This document shows, piece after piece, positions 1 through 5,805 of a DNA stretch of 11,225 nt; the stretch's first letter is position 1, and every line of letters starts with the position of its first letter. Position numbers and translations under genes: made by a program. Source of the stretch: an uncultured Spirochaetales bacterium. GTDB lineage: Bacteria > Spirochaetota > Spirochaetia > Sphaerochaetales > Sphaerochaetaceae. Under the pieces are notes generated by a model. The model saw nothing but the letters and a program-made list of their open reading frames with translations. It did no database searches and was not told the DNA's origin. The stretch is from assembly GCA_949292445.1 (NCBI GenBank), contig CASEZU010000162.1, positions 1 to 11,225 on the forward strand, read 5' to 3'.

Positions 1-1
1 C

Positions 2-727
2 TTCGGCAGCGCGGACTCAGGGATTCTCACTCTGGCAGATGCGATAGACCAGAAGATAAATGAATTCACTCCATCAATAATCTCCTACACGATCTCGACA
101 GTGCAGGCCATGATATCCAGCGTTGTCATATTCTTCGTCTCATTCGTCTTCGCCATTTACTTCATTGCTAACAAGAAAAGACTGCAGAGGCATATCCTCA
201 AGCTCCTGGCACTCTTCGTGAACGAGAAGAAACTCTCTTATATAAGGCATGCTGCGAGCATAAGCGCACTGGCCTTCTCACGCTTCATCACAGCACAGGT
301 GATGGAGGCCCTGATCATCGGCTCGCTCTGTTTCGGCGGCATGCTCGTGCTGGGTTTCCCCTACGCCCCGACTGTGGGCATCCTCACGGCAGTGATGGCC
401 CTGATCCCTGTATATGGTGCTGTAATAGGAGCACTGGCCGGAGCTTTCATGATAGCAGTGGCAGAACCGTGGAAGGGACTTTTCTTTCTGATCTTCATCA
501 TCGTGCTTCAGCAGCTTGAGGGCAATCTCATCTATCCGCGTGTCGTAGGTACGACAACAGGAGTTCCTTCCGTATATGTCTTCATGGCAGTAACGCTCGG
601 CGGCGCACTCTTCGGCATTCCCGGAATGCTTCTCGCCGTGCCTGTATTCTCGATTGCCTTCACTCTGCTGAAGGAAATCTCAGAAAAGAGGAACGGTGCC
701 TTGCAGAATCAGGATAATCAGACATAA
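2..727 (+). CDS. AI-2E family transporter (PerM/UPF0118), C-terminal part
   Basis: The reading frame is open to the left edge, so the start codon lies outside; 241 residues are visible of a family usually about 350 long. The protein is very hydrophobic, with several membrane segments. Its C-terminal half carries the family hallmark: a QQLEGNLIYPRVVG stretch, then a GVPSVYVFMAVTLGG and FGIPGMLLAVPVF block typical of Pfam AI-2E_transport. Members are inner-membrane permeases; despite the name, AI-2 export has been shown for few of them, and others act as ion/proton antiporters, so the substrate here is unknown. A GTG at 101 could be read as a start but would cut off family sequence that is clearly open upstream. 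The gene stands alone on its strand here, and no U-tract terminator follows directly. Confidence 0.9.
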   Translation, partial: FGSADSGILTLADAIDQKINEFTPSIISYTISTVQAMISSVVIFFVSFVFAIYFIANKKRLQRHILKLLALFVNEKKLSYIRHAASISALAFSRFITAQVMEALIIGSLCFGGMLVLGFPYAPTVGILTAVMALIPVYGAVIGALAGAFMIAVAEPWKGLFFLIFIIVLQQLEGNLIYPRVVGTTTGVPSVYVFMAVTLGGALFGIPGMLLAVPVFSIAFTLLKEISEKRNGALQNQDNQT

Positions 728-736
728 GCCATATGG

Positions 737-774
737 CTTTCAGCATCCCACAACTTTTTGTGTAGAGCTGAAAG
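737..774. repeat. Inverted repeat downstream of the AI-2E gene
   Basis: A perfect 8-bp inverted repeat (CTTTCAGC at 737-744, GCTGAAAG at 767-774) encloses a second 5-bp repeat (CACAA at 749-753, TTGTG at 758-762), so RNA from either strand can fold into a stem with an internal loop. It begins 10 bases after the permease stop codon, which suggests 3'-end protection or termination of that mRNA. No run of T follows on either strand, so it is not a standard intrinsic terminator. Confidence 0.45.
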
Positions 775-814
775 AAAAAGAGGAACAACCGCTTTCACAC
801 GATCGTTCCTCTTT
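770..814 (-). terminator. Intrinsic terminator of tRNA-Asn
   Basis: Immediately downstream of the tRNA on the minus strand, a perfect 10-bp stem (arms 805-814 and 777-786) continues inward for five more pairs, two of them G-U, giving about 15 bp around an 8-base loop. The minus strand then reads TTTTTCTTTC. The G-U pairs become A-C mismatches in a plus-strand transcript, so the structure favours termination of the tRNA rather than of the permease gene. Confidence 0.8.
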
Positions 815-815
815 G

Positions 816-888
<73 letters not shown>

Positions 889-893
889 ATATG

Positions 894-913
894 TTCTTTC
901 GAACGAGAAAGAA
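894..913. repeat. Small inverted repeat at the tRNA transcription start
   Basis: A 7-bp perfect inverted repeat (TTCTTTC at 894-900, GAAAGAA at 907-913) with a 6-base loop lies between the -10 box and the mature tRNA 5' end and overlaps the likely start site. It could be a leader hairpin in the pre-tRNA or simply a chance repeat in a T/C-rich leader. Confidence 0.35.
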
Positions 914-940
914 TCTACACTTTCTTGAAATCTATGTCAA
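912..940 (-). promoter_or_regulatory. Sigma70-type promoter of tRNA-Asn
   Basis: On the minus strand a consensus -35 box TTGACA (935-940) is followed by a 17-base spacer and the -10 box TAGATT (912-917). Transcription would begin near 905, about 17 bases before the mature tRNA. Box match and spacing are near ideal, as expected for a stable RNA gene. Confidence 0.85.
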
Positions 941-1027
941 TAATATTCTGAATTTTTCCTGAACAAAACTGAGAATTCCGAGGATAAGTTATTGCCGATA
1001 TTCATCACAGCAGGGAAGCGCATTAAT

Positions 1028-1061
1028 TTGTTTTCCTGTAATCCTCAGTCAATGCTAGAAT
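1028..1061 (+). promoter_or_regulatory. Possible extended -10 promoter, leaderless start
   Basis: TGCTAGAAT (1053-1061) matches an extended -10 element (TGN followed by TAGAAT). Its distance to the ATG at 1068 puts the expected transcription start on or next to the start codon. The -35 region is weak: TTCCTG at 17-base spacing, TTGTTT only at 22. No Shine-Dalgarno sequence precedes the ATG. The assignment is inference. Confidence 0.4.
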
Positions 1062-1067
1062 TATTCC

Positions 1068-1607
1068 ATGGCAGAGAAGAAGGAATACACTGTTGTCCAG
1101 CTGAGTGTGATAGAGGCAACACCGGAGGCGATAATCTCCGGAGTGCTTGATGATGAGATCAGGGAGAGGATGCTGCAGACTGTAGAAGCAGAAGCCCCAA
1201 TACTTGAAAGCCTGCTGTACAAGCGGGTCATAAACTCAATGTCGCTGAAGAAGATCGGGTCGAGGATACTTCCCGTATTCGACAGGATCGCCTCATCCCT
1301 TCCCGTGAGGATAACATCCGATGACGGGGAACGCGTATTCCACAAGGAGAATGAGGAGGAATGCTTCCGCCCCACCCCTGACTCAGCTGTCCGCTATTCC
1401 TATCAGATACCGGCAGAGGAAGCCGTGTACTGCCTGCAGTACATACTTGAAAAGGAAGGTAGGATCATCACGAAATCAGAGCTCTCAAGACTTTTCAAAG
1501 CCGAGCTCGGCTATGACAGGATGGGTGCCCAGGTGGATGCTCTTTTCCGAAAGGCCGCCAAAAGTCCGCTACTGAAGAGAACAGGAAACGGAAGATTCAC
1601 AATATAG
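1068..1607 (+). CDS. DUF3320-like domain protein (179 aa), function unknown
   Basis: This 179-residue soluble protein has no signal peptide or membrane segment. Residues 30-99 (ERMLQTVEAEAPILESLLYKRV...KKIGSRI) and 114-179 (PAEEAVYCLQYILEKEG...LGYDRMGAQVDALF) look like two related winged-helix-like units. They resemble the DUF3320 domain, which normally sits at the C-terminus of very large DUF4011/helicase-type proteins. Here it stands alone, with no helicase nearby. The resemblance is from memory of the family pattern and has not been searched. The start at ATG 1068 is forced upstream by an in-frame TAG at 1056. There is no Shine-Dalgarno sequence, and an extended -10 ends six bases before the ATG, so translation may be leaderless. 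A DNA-binding or helicase-accessory role is possible but unproven. The next gene has its own promoter. Confidence 0.8.
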   Translation: MAEKKEYTVVQLSVIEATPEAIISGVLDDEIRERMLQTVEAEAPILESLLYKRVINSMSLKKIGSRILPVFDRIASSLPVRITSDDGERVFHKENEEECFRPTPDSAVRYSYQIPAEEAVYCLQYILEKEGRIITKSELSRLFKAELGYDRMGAQVDALFRKAAKSPLLKRTGNGRFTI

Positions 1608-1649
1608 TGAAATTCATGCGTGATTTTTGAGATAATCCGCAGTTATTTC

Positions 1650-1677
1650 TTTACATTCTGCACATTACCTTTATACT
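1650..1677 (+). promoter_or_regulatory. Sigma70-type promoter of the PLP-enzyme pair
   Basis: TTTACA (1650-1655), a 16-base spacer and TATACT (1672-1677) form a good promoter. The start site would fall near 1684, so the mRNA leader is only about 11 bases and consists almost entirely of the ribosome binding site. This also excludes translation from the in-frame GTG at 1620. Confidence 0.7.
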
Positions 1678-1684
1678 CAGACAC

Positions 1685-1690
1685 AGGAGG
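1685..1690 (+). promoter_or_regulatory. Shine-Dalgarno AGGAGG fixing the start at 1695
   Basis: A full AGGAGG lies four bases before ATG 1695. It selects this ATG over the upstream in-frame GTG at 1620, which has no such site and would add 25 residues unlike the family. Confidence 0.85.
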
Positions 1691-1694
1691 CAGT

Positions 1695-3155
1695 ATGCTC
1701 ATCAAACTCAGGAAGAAGAAAGCCATCATTGAGAAGAACGCAGCAAGATGCAGGGAGAAAGGCATCAAGCTCCCGACATTCGCGGAGATGAAGGATCCAT
1801 CGCTCATTCCAGCCGATGTCAAGGAAAGGCTGAAGAACGTCGGGCTATGGGATGTCAATCCGCTCAACCTCTACAGAATCAACTGGCACAACGAACCCAA
1901 GGAATCCGGCGGCGGATTCGGAGGCGTCAACTACATCGAGATCCCGAGGTCAATCACGGGAACAAAGGCAAGGATCTTCGCCCTGGCCGGAAAATGGTTC
2001 CCATGCGGCGTCCATAAGGTAGGAGCCACATACGCATGCCTCGCACCGGCACTCGTCACAGGAAACTTCGATGCGACTGAGCAGCAGGCTGTATGGCCGT
2101 CTACAGGCAACTACTGCCGCGGCGGAGCATACAACAGCGCACTCCTCGGCTGCAGCAGCATCGCCATCCTTCCCGAGGACATGTCCCAGGAAAGGTTCAA
2201 CTGGCTCAAGACAGTAGCCGGAGAGATCATAGCGACGCCGGGCTGCGAGTCAAACGTGAAGGAGATCTTCGACAAATGCCATGAGCTCAATGCGGAGAGA
2301 GGCAACCACATCGTCATCTTCAACCAGTTTGAGCAGTTCGAGAACTATCTCTGGCACTATGAGGTCACAGGTTCTGCGATCCTCGAGGTGCTGAGAGAGC
2401 TCGGAATAAAGAAGGATAACGTGAAGGCATACGCCTCCTCCACTGGTTCAGGCGGCACCCTTGCTGCCGGAGACCACCTCAAGAGGGTATATCCGAACAT
2501 CAAGATAGGAGCCGGCGAGGCTCTGCAGTGCCCGACACTTCTGAGAAACGGTTTCGGAGCGCACAGGATAGAGGGTATCGGCGACAAGCATGTACCGTGG
2601 ATCCATAACGTGAGGAACACAGACATGGTCCTCTCGATTGATGATCAGGACTGCATGGACATCTACAGGCTCTTCAACGAGGAGAATGGAAAGAAATACC
2701 TCTCATCCATCGGTGTCAGCGACAGCGACATAGAGAATCTCGCGCTCTTCGGCATCTCCGGAATCGGCAACATGCTCTCGGCGATCAAGATGGCGAAGTA
2801 CTACGAGATGGACGAGAATGATGTCGTCTTCACGATCCTCACCGACAGCACCTCAATGTACACATCCCGTCTCAAGGAACTTACAGCACAGCAGGGTGCA
2901 TTCACGGAGAGAGAGGCTGCTAAGGTTCATGCCGCCTCCCTCATGCATCAGGGAATCGACAATGCCCTGGAGCTCGGCTACTACGACAGGCTGAGAATCC
3001 ACAACCTCAAGTACTACACATGGGTCGAGCAGCAGGGAAAGACCTACGAGGAGCTCAACAGGCAGTGGTATGACAGGAATTACTGGACAGCGATTCCGAA
3101 GCTCACGCCCAAGATCGACGAGCTTATAACCGAATTCAACAATATGATAGACTGA
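1695..3155 (+). CDS. PLP-dependent enzyme, fold type II, beta-subunit-like (486 aa)
   Basis: This cytoplasmic 486-residue protein belongs to the tryptophan-synthase-beta/cysteine-synthase fold. The probable PLP-binding lysine is K108 in GVHKVGATY. The substrate-binding asparagine loop is PSTGNYCRGG (135-144), and the phosphate-binding glycine loop is SSTGSGGTLAAG (248-259). The long N-terminal region (1-95) with LKNVGLWDVNPLNLYRINW, and the tyrosine/tryptophan-rich tail, are features I recall from a family in anaerobic Clostridia annotated only as 'pyridoxal-5'-phosphate-dependent protein subunit beta'. Its reaction is not known to me; it may be a lyase or beta-replacement enzyme acting on an amino acid. 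It has its own promoter and a perfect Shine-Dalgarno site. The next gene, 44 bases on, encodes a second PLP enzyme of the same fold, suggesting a shared amino-acid pathway. A cysteine synthase label would overstate the evidence. Confidence 0.88.
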   Translation: MLIKLRKKKAIIEKNAARCREKGIKLPTFAEMKDPSLIPADVKERLKNVGLWDVNPLNLYRINWHNEPKESGGGFGGVNYIEIPRSITGTKARIFALAGKWFPCGVHKVGATYACLAPALVTGNFDATEQQAVWPSTGNYCRGGAYNSALLGCSSIAILPEDMSQERFNWLKTVAGEIIATPGCESNVKEIFDKCHELNAERGNHIVIFNQFEQFENYLWHYEVTGSAILEVLRELGIKKDNVKAYASSTGSGGTLAAGDHLKRVYPNIKIGAGEALQCPTLLRNGFGAHRIEGIGDKHVPWIHNVRNTDMVLSIDDQDCMDIYRLFNEENGKKYLSSIGVSDSDIENLALFGISGIGNMLSAIKMAKYYEMDENDVVFTILTDSTSMYTSRLKELTAQQGAFTEREAAKVHAASLMHQGIDNALELGYYDRLRIHNLKYYTWVEQQGKTYEELNRQWYDRNYWTAIPKLTPKIDELITEFNNMID

Positions 3156-3160
3156 GAGGG

Positions 3161-3186
3161 TGCCGGCCGCTGGCCGGCATTCCTTT
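3161..3186 (+). terminator. GC-rich intercistronic hairpin
   Basis: TGCCGGCC (3161-3168) and GGCCGGCA (3172-3179) form a perfect 8-bp stem with a 3-base loop, five bases after the stop of the first PLP gene, followed by TTCCTTT. The T-run is broken, so it should be a leaky terminator or an mRNA stabiliser/processing site. Either would set the relative output of the two genes, because no separate promoter is visible before the second. Confidence 0.6.
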
Positions 3187-3199
3187 ACAAGGAGATTCA

Positions 3200-4420
3200 A
3201 TGAGATTCCATTACCGATGCTCCGATTGCGGCAGAGAGTTCCGCACGGAGGCTTTGATGTACCAGTGCCCTGATTGCAGCAAGGAAAATGACGGCTCACA
3301 TTTTCCCAAAGGCAACCTTATCGTAGAGCTGGAGGATGATGTTCTGAAAGCAGCTGCGGCAAAAAAACATGTCACGCCGGATGATTTCTATCCCTACCCC
3401 TCTGATGATCCTGAATCCTATCCTGTAGGAATCACCCCGCTGATGAGGCCCAGAAGGCTGCAGGAGAAACTGAAGCTGAAGAACCTCTCACTGAAACTGG
3501 ACAGCCAGCTCATCTCAGGATCATTCAAGGACAGGGCAAGCTATGAAGTCGCACTGCAGGCAAAAGCCCTGGGAGAGAAGAAGATAGTCCTGGCTTCCAC
3601 CGGAAATGCAGGAGCCGCAGCCTCTGCTGTAGGAGCGGCGATGGGACTGGACATAATACTCTTCGTACCTGAGACTGCTCCGATCAATAAGCTGATGCAG
3701 AGCGTGCTCTATGGAGCTCATGTCGTTCCTGTTAAAGGAAGCTACGATGATGCATTCGCTCTCTCGATCGAATACACGAAGCTGCATGGCGGAATAAACC
3801 GCAACACCGCATACAATCCAATGACGATAGAAGGAAAGAAATCCATCTCCATAGAGCTCTTCGAGCAGATGGGAAGGAAAGCTCCGGACGTGGTGTATGT
3901 GCCAGTCGGCGACGGCTGCATCATAGCTGGAGTGGCCAAGGGTTTCTCGGATCTGATGAAAGCCGGCCTCATCGGGAGAATGCCACGTCTTGTGGCCTGT
4001 CAGTCCACCAAGTCCGATGCGATATCCAGAGCGGTGAATGATGACGACTTCAGAGCCATACAGGCGACGACAAGAGCTGACTCGATCTCCGTCGATCTTC
4101 CCGCAAACGGCAGGATGGCCGCATCATATGTGAAAGAGTCAGGAGGATGGGCTGTCGAGGTCACCGACACGGAGATACTGGACAGCCAGATCACGCTCAC
4201 CCGCCTCGCCGGCGTGCTTGCGGAACCTGCCGCCGCATGCGCATATGCCGCACTTGAGAAAGACAGGGATCATCTGGCAGCAGAACTCGGAGAGGATGCC
4301 GAAGCTGTCGTGCTCATCACAGGCACAGGCTTCAAGGATATGAAAGCATTCGACGGAAGGGCCTCCATTCCGGAGGCAATCGAGAACTCAGTTGAAGCTG
4401 TCAGAAGCCTCTCATTCTGA
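3200..4420 (+). CDS. thrC: Threonine synthase-like PLP enzyme
   Basis: Threonine synthase converts O-phosphohomoserine to threonine and phosphate in the cytoplasm. The 406-residue protein has an N-terminal rubredoxin-like knuckle (C7-x2-C10 and C23-x2-C26). The PLP lysine is K110 in SGSFKDR, the asparagine loop is STGNAG (133-138), the phosphate loop is VGDGC (236-240), EPAAA spans 342-346, and TGTGFKD (374-380) matches the TGHGLKD motif typical of threonine synthases. The start is set by AAGGAGA (3189-3195) before ATG 3200. It follows another fold-type II PLP enzyme on what seems to be one transcript, with no homoserine kinase or dehydrogenase gene in view, so a related reaction on a different amino acid is possible. 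The glycine loop has Cys at its fourth position (GDGC), which deserves a check. Family assignment is strong; exact substrate is moderate. Confidence 0.85.
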   Translation: MRFHYRCSDCGREFRTEALMYQCPDCSKENDGSHFPKGNLIVELEDDVLKAAAAKKHVTPDDFYPYPSDDPESYPVGITPLMRPRRLQEKLKLKNLSLKLDSQLISGSFKDRASYEVALQAKALGEKKIVLASTGNAGAAASAVGAAMGLDIILFVPETAPINKLMQSVLYGAHVVPVKGSYDDAFALSIEYTKLHGGINRNTAYNPMTIEGKKSISIELFEQMGRKAPDVVYVPVGDGCIIAGVAKGFSDLMKAGLIGRMPRLVACQSTKSDAISRAVNDDDFRAIQATTRADSISVDLPANGRMAASYVKESGGWAVEVTDTEILDSQITLTRLAGVLAEPAAACAYAALEKDRDHLAAELGEDAEAVVLITGTGFKDMKAFDGRASIPEAIENSVEAVRSLSF

Positions 4421-4462
4421 GGGAGACTTTGATTTTCAGCTGAAGGCATACACAACACAAAT

Positions 4463-4493
4463 GAAGCCCGGGGCGTGGGTAACCCCGGGCTTC
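4463..4493. terminator. Bidirectional terminator between convergent genes
   Basis: A perfect 11-bp GC-rich stem (GAAGCCCGGGG at 4463-4473, CCCCGGGCTTC at 4483-4493) with a 9-base loop lies between the plus-strand threonine-synthase-like gene (ends 4420) and the minus-strand secreted protein gene (ends 4516). The following tracts are GTATTTCC on plus and ATTTGTGTTG on minus, only moderately T-rich, but stem strength and position support termination from both sides. Confidence 0.8.
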
Positions 4494-4515
4494 GTATTTC
4501 CATCAGGAGGGTGCG

Positions 4516-5673
4516 TTATTCAATGGTGACTGTGAAGTCTGCGGACCATGTGTCACCGTCGCGGTCAACAGCTGCTATGTGCAGCATATGATCACCGGCA
4601 GTTGTGCCGACAACTCTCAGTCCCTGTACGGTTACAGAGTCCCCTGCTCCGACAGAGCGCAGCGTTCCATTGCCGCTTAGGACTGTAAGACCATCATCGC
4701 CGGTGCACTCTATCTCGACATTCCTGAGATCCTCGGTGCCGTTGTTGCTGATGACGAATGTCAGGTCAGCCTGCGTGTTCACAGGTATTGCCGCCGTATC
4801 GTAATGCCTGGACTCCAGATCAGAGAGCTCAGCATTCTTCCACAGTGCCTCGAACACAGCGCCATTGCCTTCAAGCTCAGTTTCTGTCTCATCAGGAGCT
4901 ATGTACTCTCCTGTAGAGCGGTCCACCCAGCCTGCGAAGACATATGAGTCATCGGGCTCAGAGAGAGCCGGCACATCGATGATATCACCATCGGCAACAT
5001 CCTCAATCGTGGATTCCATGCCAGTGACCGGATCCTTGAAAACAACCTGCGTGCTCCAGATCGCATAAAGCGTCTGATCAGTATACGGGGCTGTGATCGT
5101 CTCTCCCGGCTGGTATGTGATCTCATCAGGAGTTACGCCCCAGCCTGTAAGGACTCCGGCAGCTGAGCTGTTGACACGGACGTCATCCGTATCAGGAAGC
5201 ACCACATCTTCTCCCGGTGTGACCGAGCTGGTTGAAGAATAGCTGAAGCTGTAGTTGTCACCCGATGCCGACCACTGATATGTGATTGACGGGCTGTAGT
5301 ATCTGCTGTTCTCCATCAGCCACTGGGCATCTTCGCCTCTCTGCGGCTCATCCTCCGCCACGATCAGGGCAAGAAGCTCATCTGTCTCATCCCTTGTCAT
5401 CGAATCATACGATATGGCCTTCATATCGTACCAGGCTTCCCTGGCCTTGTTTATATTGCCGGCCTCAAGTGCCTTCTCATAGCTCCGCTGGGCCTTCTGG
5501 TAATCCTTCTGAGCCTGGGAGATCATATCGTCATAATTATTGATGGCCTCGGATACATCACCGGATGCGATGGCATCAGTGAACGCGCTCCTCAGCTCTG
5601 ATACATCTGCAGCCCACAGCGCCATAGAAGCAATCAGCAGAACCGCAGTAATTCCTGTAATTCTTCTCTTCAT
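4516..5673 (-). CDS. Secreted protein with InlB-type repeats and CARDB-like domain
   Basis: The 385-residue product starts with a signal peptide (basic KRR, hydrophobic core 7-20, cleavage likely after A21 or A22). There is no lipobox cysteine, so it is exported rather than a lipoprotein. Residues 24-120 are helical and charged and may form a coiled coil. Residues about 155-206 and 208-278 resemble two InlB B-repeat/Listeria-Bacteroides repeats: each shows a GW motif (TGWGV, FAGWV), a proline-rich turn, and an aromatic end of the type TLYAIW or VFEALW. Residues 285-385 look like a CARDB/Ig-like domain (LTFVISNNGTEDLRNVEIEC). These folds usually occur in surface or adhesion proteins; the actual role is unknown. 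The start is supported by AAGGA and, further up, AGGAGG. It lies downstream of the ABC operon behind a weak hairpin and could be partly read through from it; I found no convincing promoter of its own. Confidence 0.85.
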   Translation of the reverse strand: MKRRITGITAVLLIASMALWAADVSELRSAFTDAIASGDVSEAINNYDDMISQAQKDYQKAQRSYEKALEAGNINKAREAWYDMKAISYDSMTRDETDELLALIVAEDEPQRGEDAQWLMENSRYYSPSITYQWSASGDNYSFSYSSTSSVTPGEDVVLPDTDDVRVNSSAAGVLTGWGVTPDEITYQPGETITAPYTDQTLYAIWSTQVVFKDPVTGMESTIEDVADGDIIDVPALSEPDDSYVFAGWVDRSTGEYIAPDETETELEGNGAVFEALWKNAELSDLESRHYDTAAIPVNTQADLTFVISNNGTEDLRNVEIECTGDDGLTVLSGNGTLRSVGAGDSVTVQGLRVVGTTAGDHMLHIAAVDRDGDTWSADFTVTIE

Positions 5674-5769
5674 TTTTCCTTTAGCCTCCTACTGTCTAGA
5701 ATGTAACAGCAATCGTATGGAGAAAGGGAAAAGCATCTGTGAATCTTTCGAGAAGAAAAGCAAAGCCCC

Positions 5770-5801
5770 TATTAAGAGAAGCTCCCCGGAATCCCGGGGA
5801 G
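5770..5801 (-). terminator. Hairpin terminator after the ABC exporter operon
   Basis: On the minus strand CTCCCCGG (5794-5801) pairs with CCGGGGAG (5782-5789) around a 4-base loop, four bases after the stop codon of the second ABC gene. CTTCTCTTAATA follows, a pyrimidine-rich but imperfect tail. It probably terminates with some leak into the secreted-protein gene. Confidence 0.65.
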
Positions 5802-5805
5802 ACTC

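Noticed and set aside
1061..1375. 104-codon minus-strand open frame
   Set aside because: It is antisense to the DUF3320-like gene, low complexity in Ser, with no ribosome site.
1620..1694. 25-residue N-terminal extension of the first PLP enzyme from a GTG start
   Set aside because: It lies upstream of and across the predicted promoter, has no ribosome site and is unlike the family; ATG 1695 has a perfect AGGAGG.
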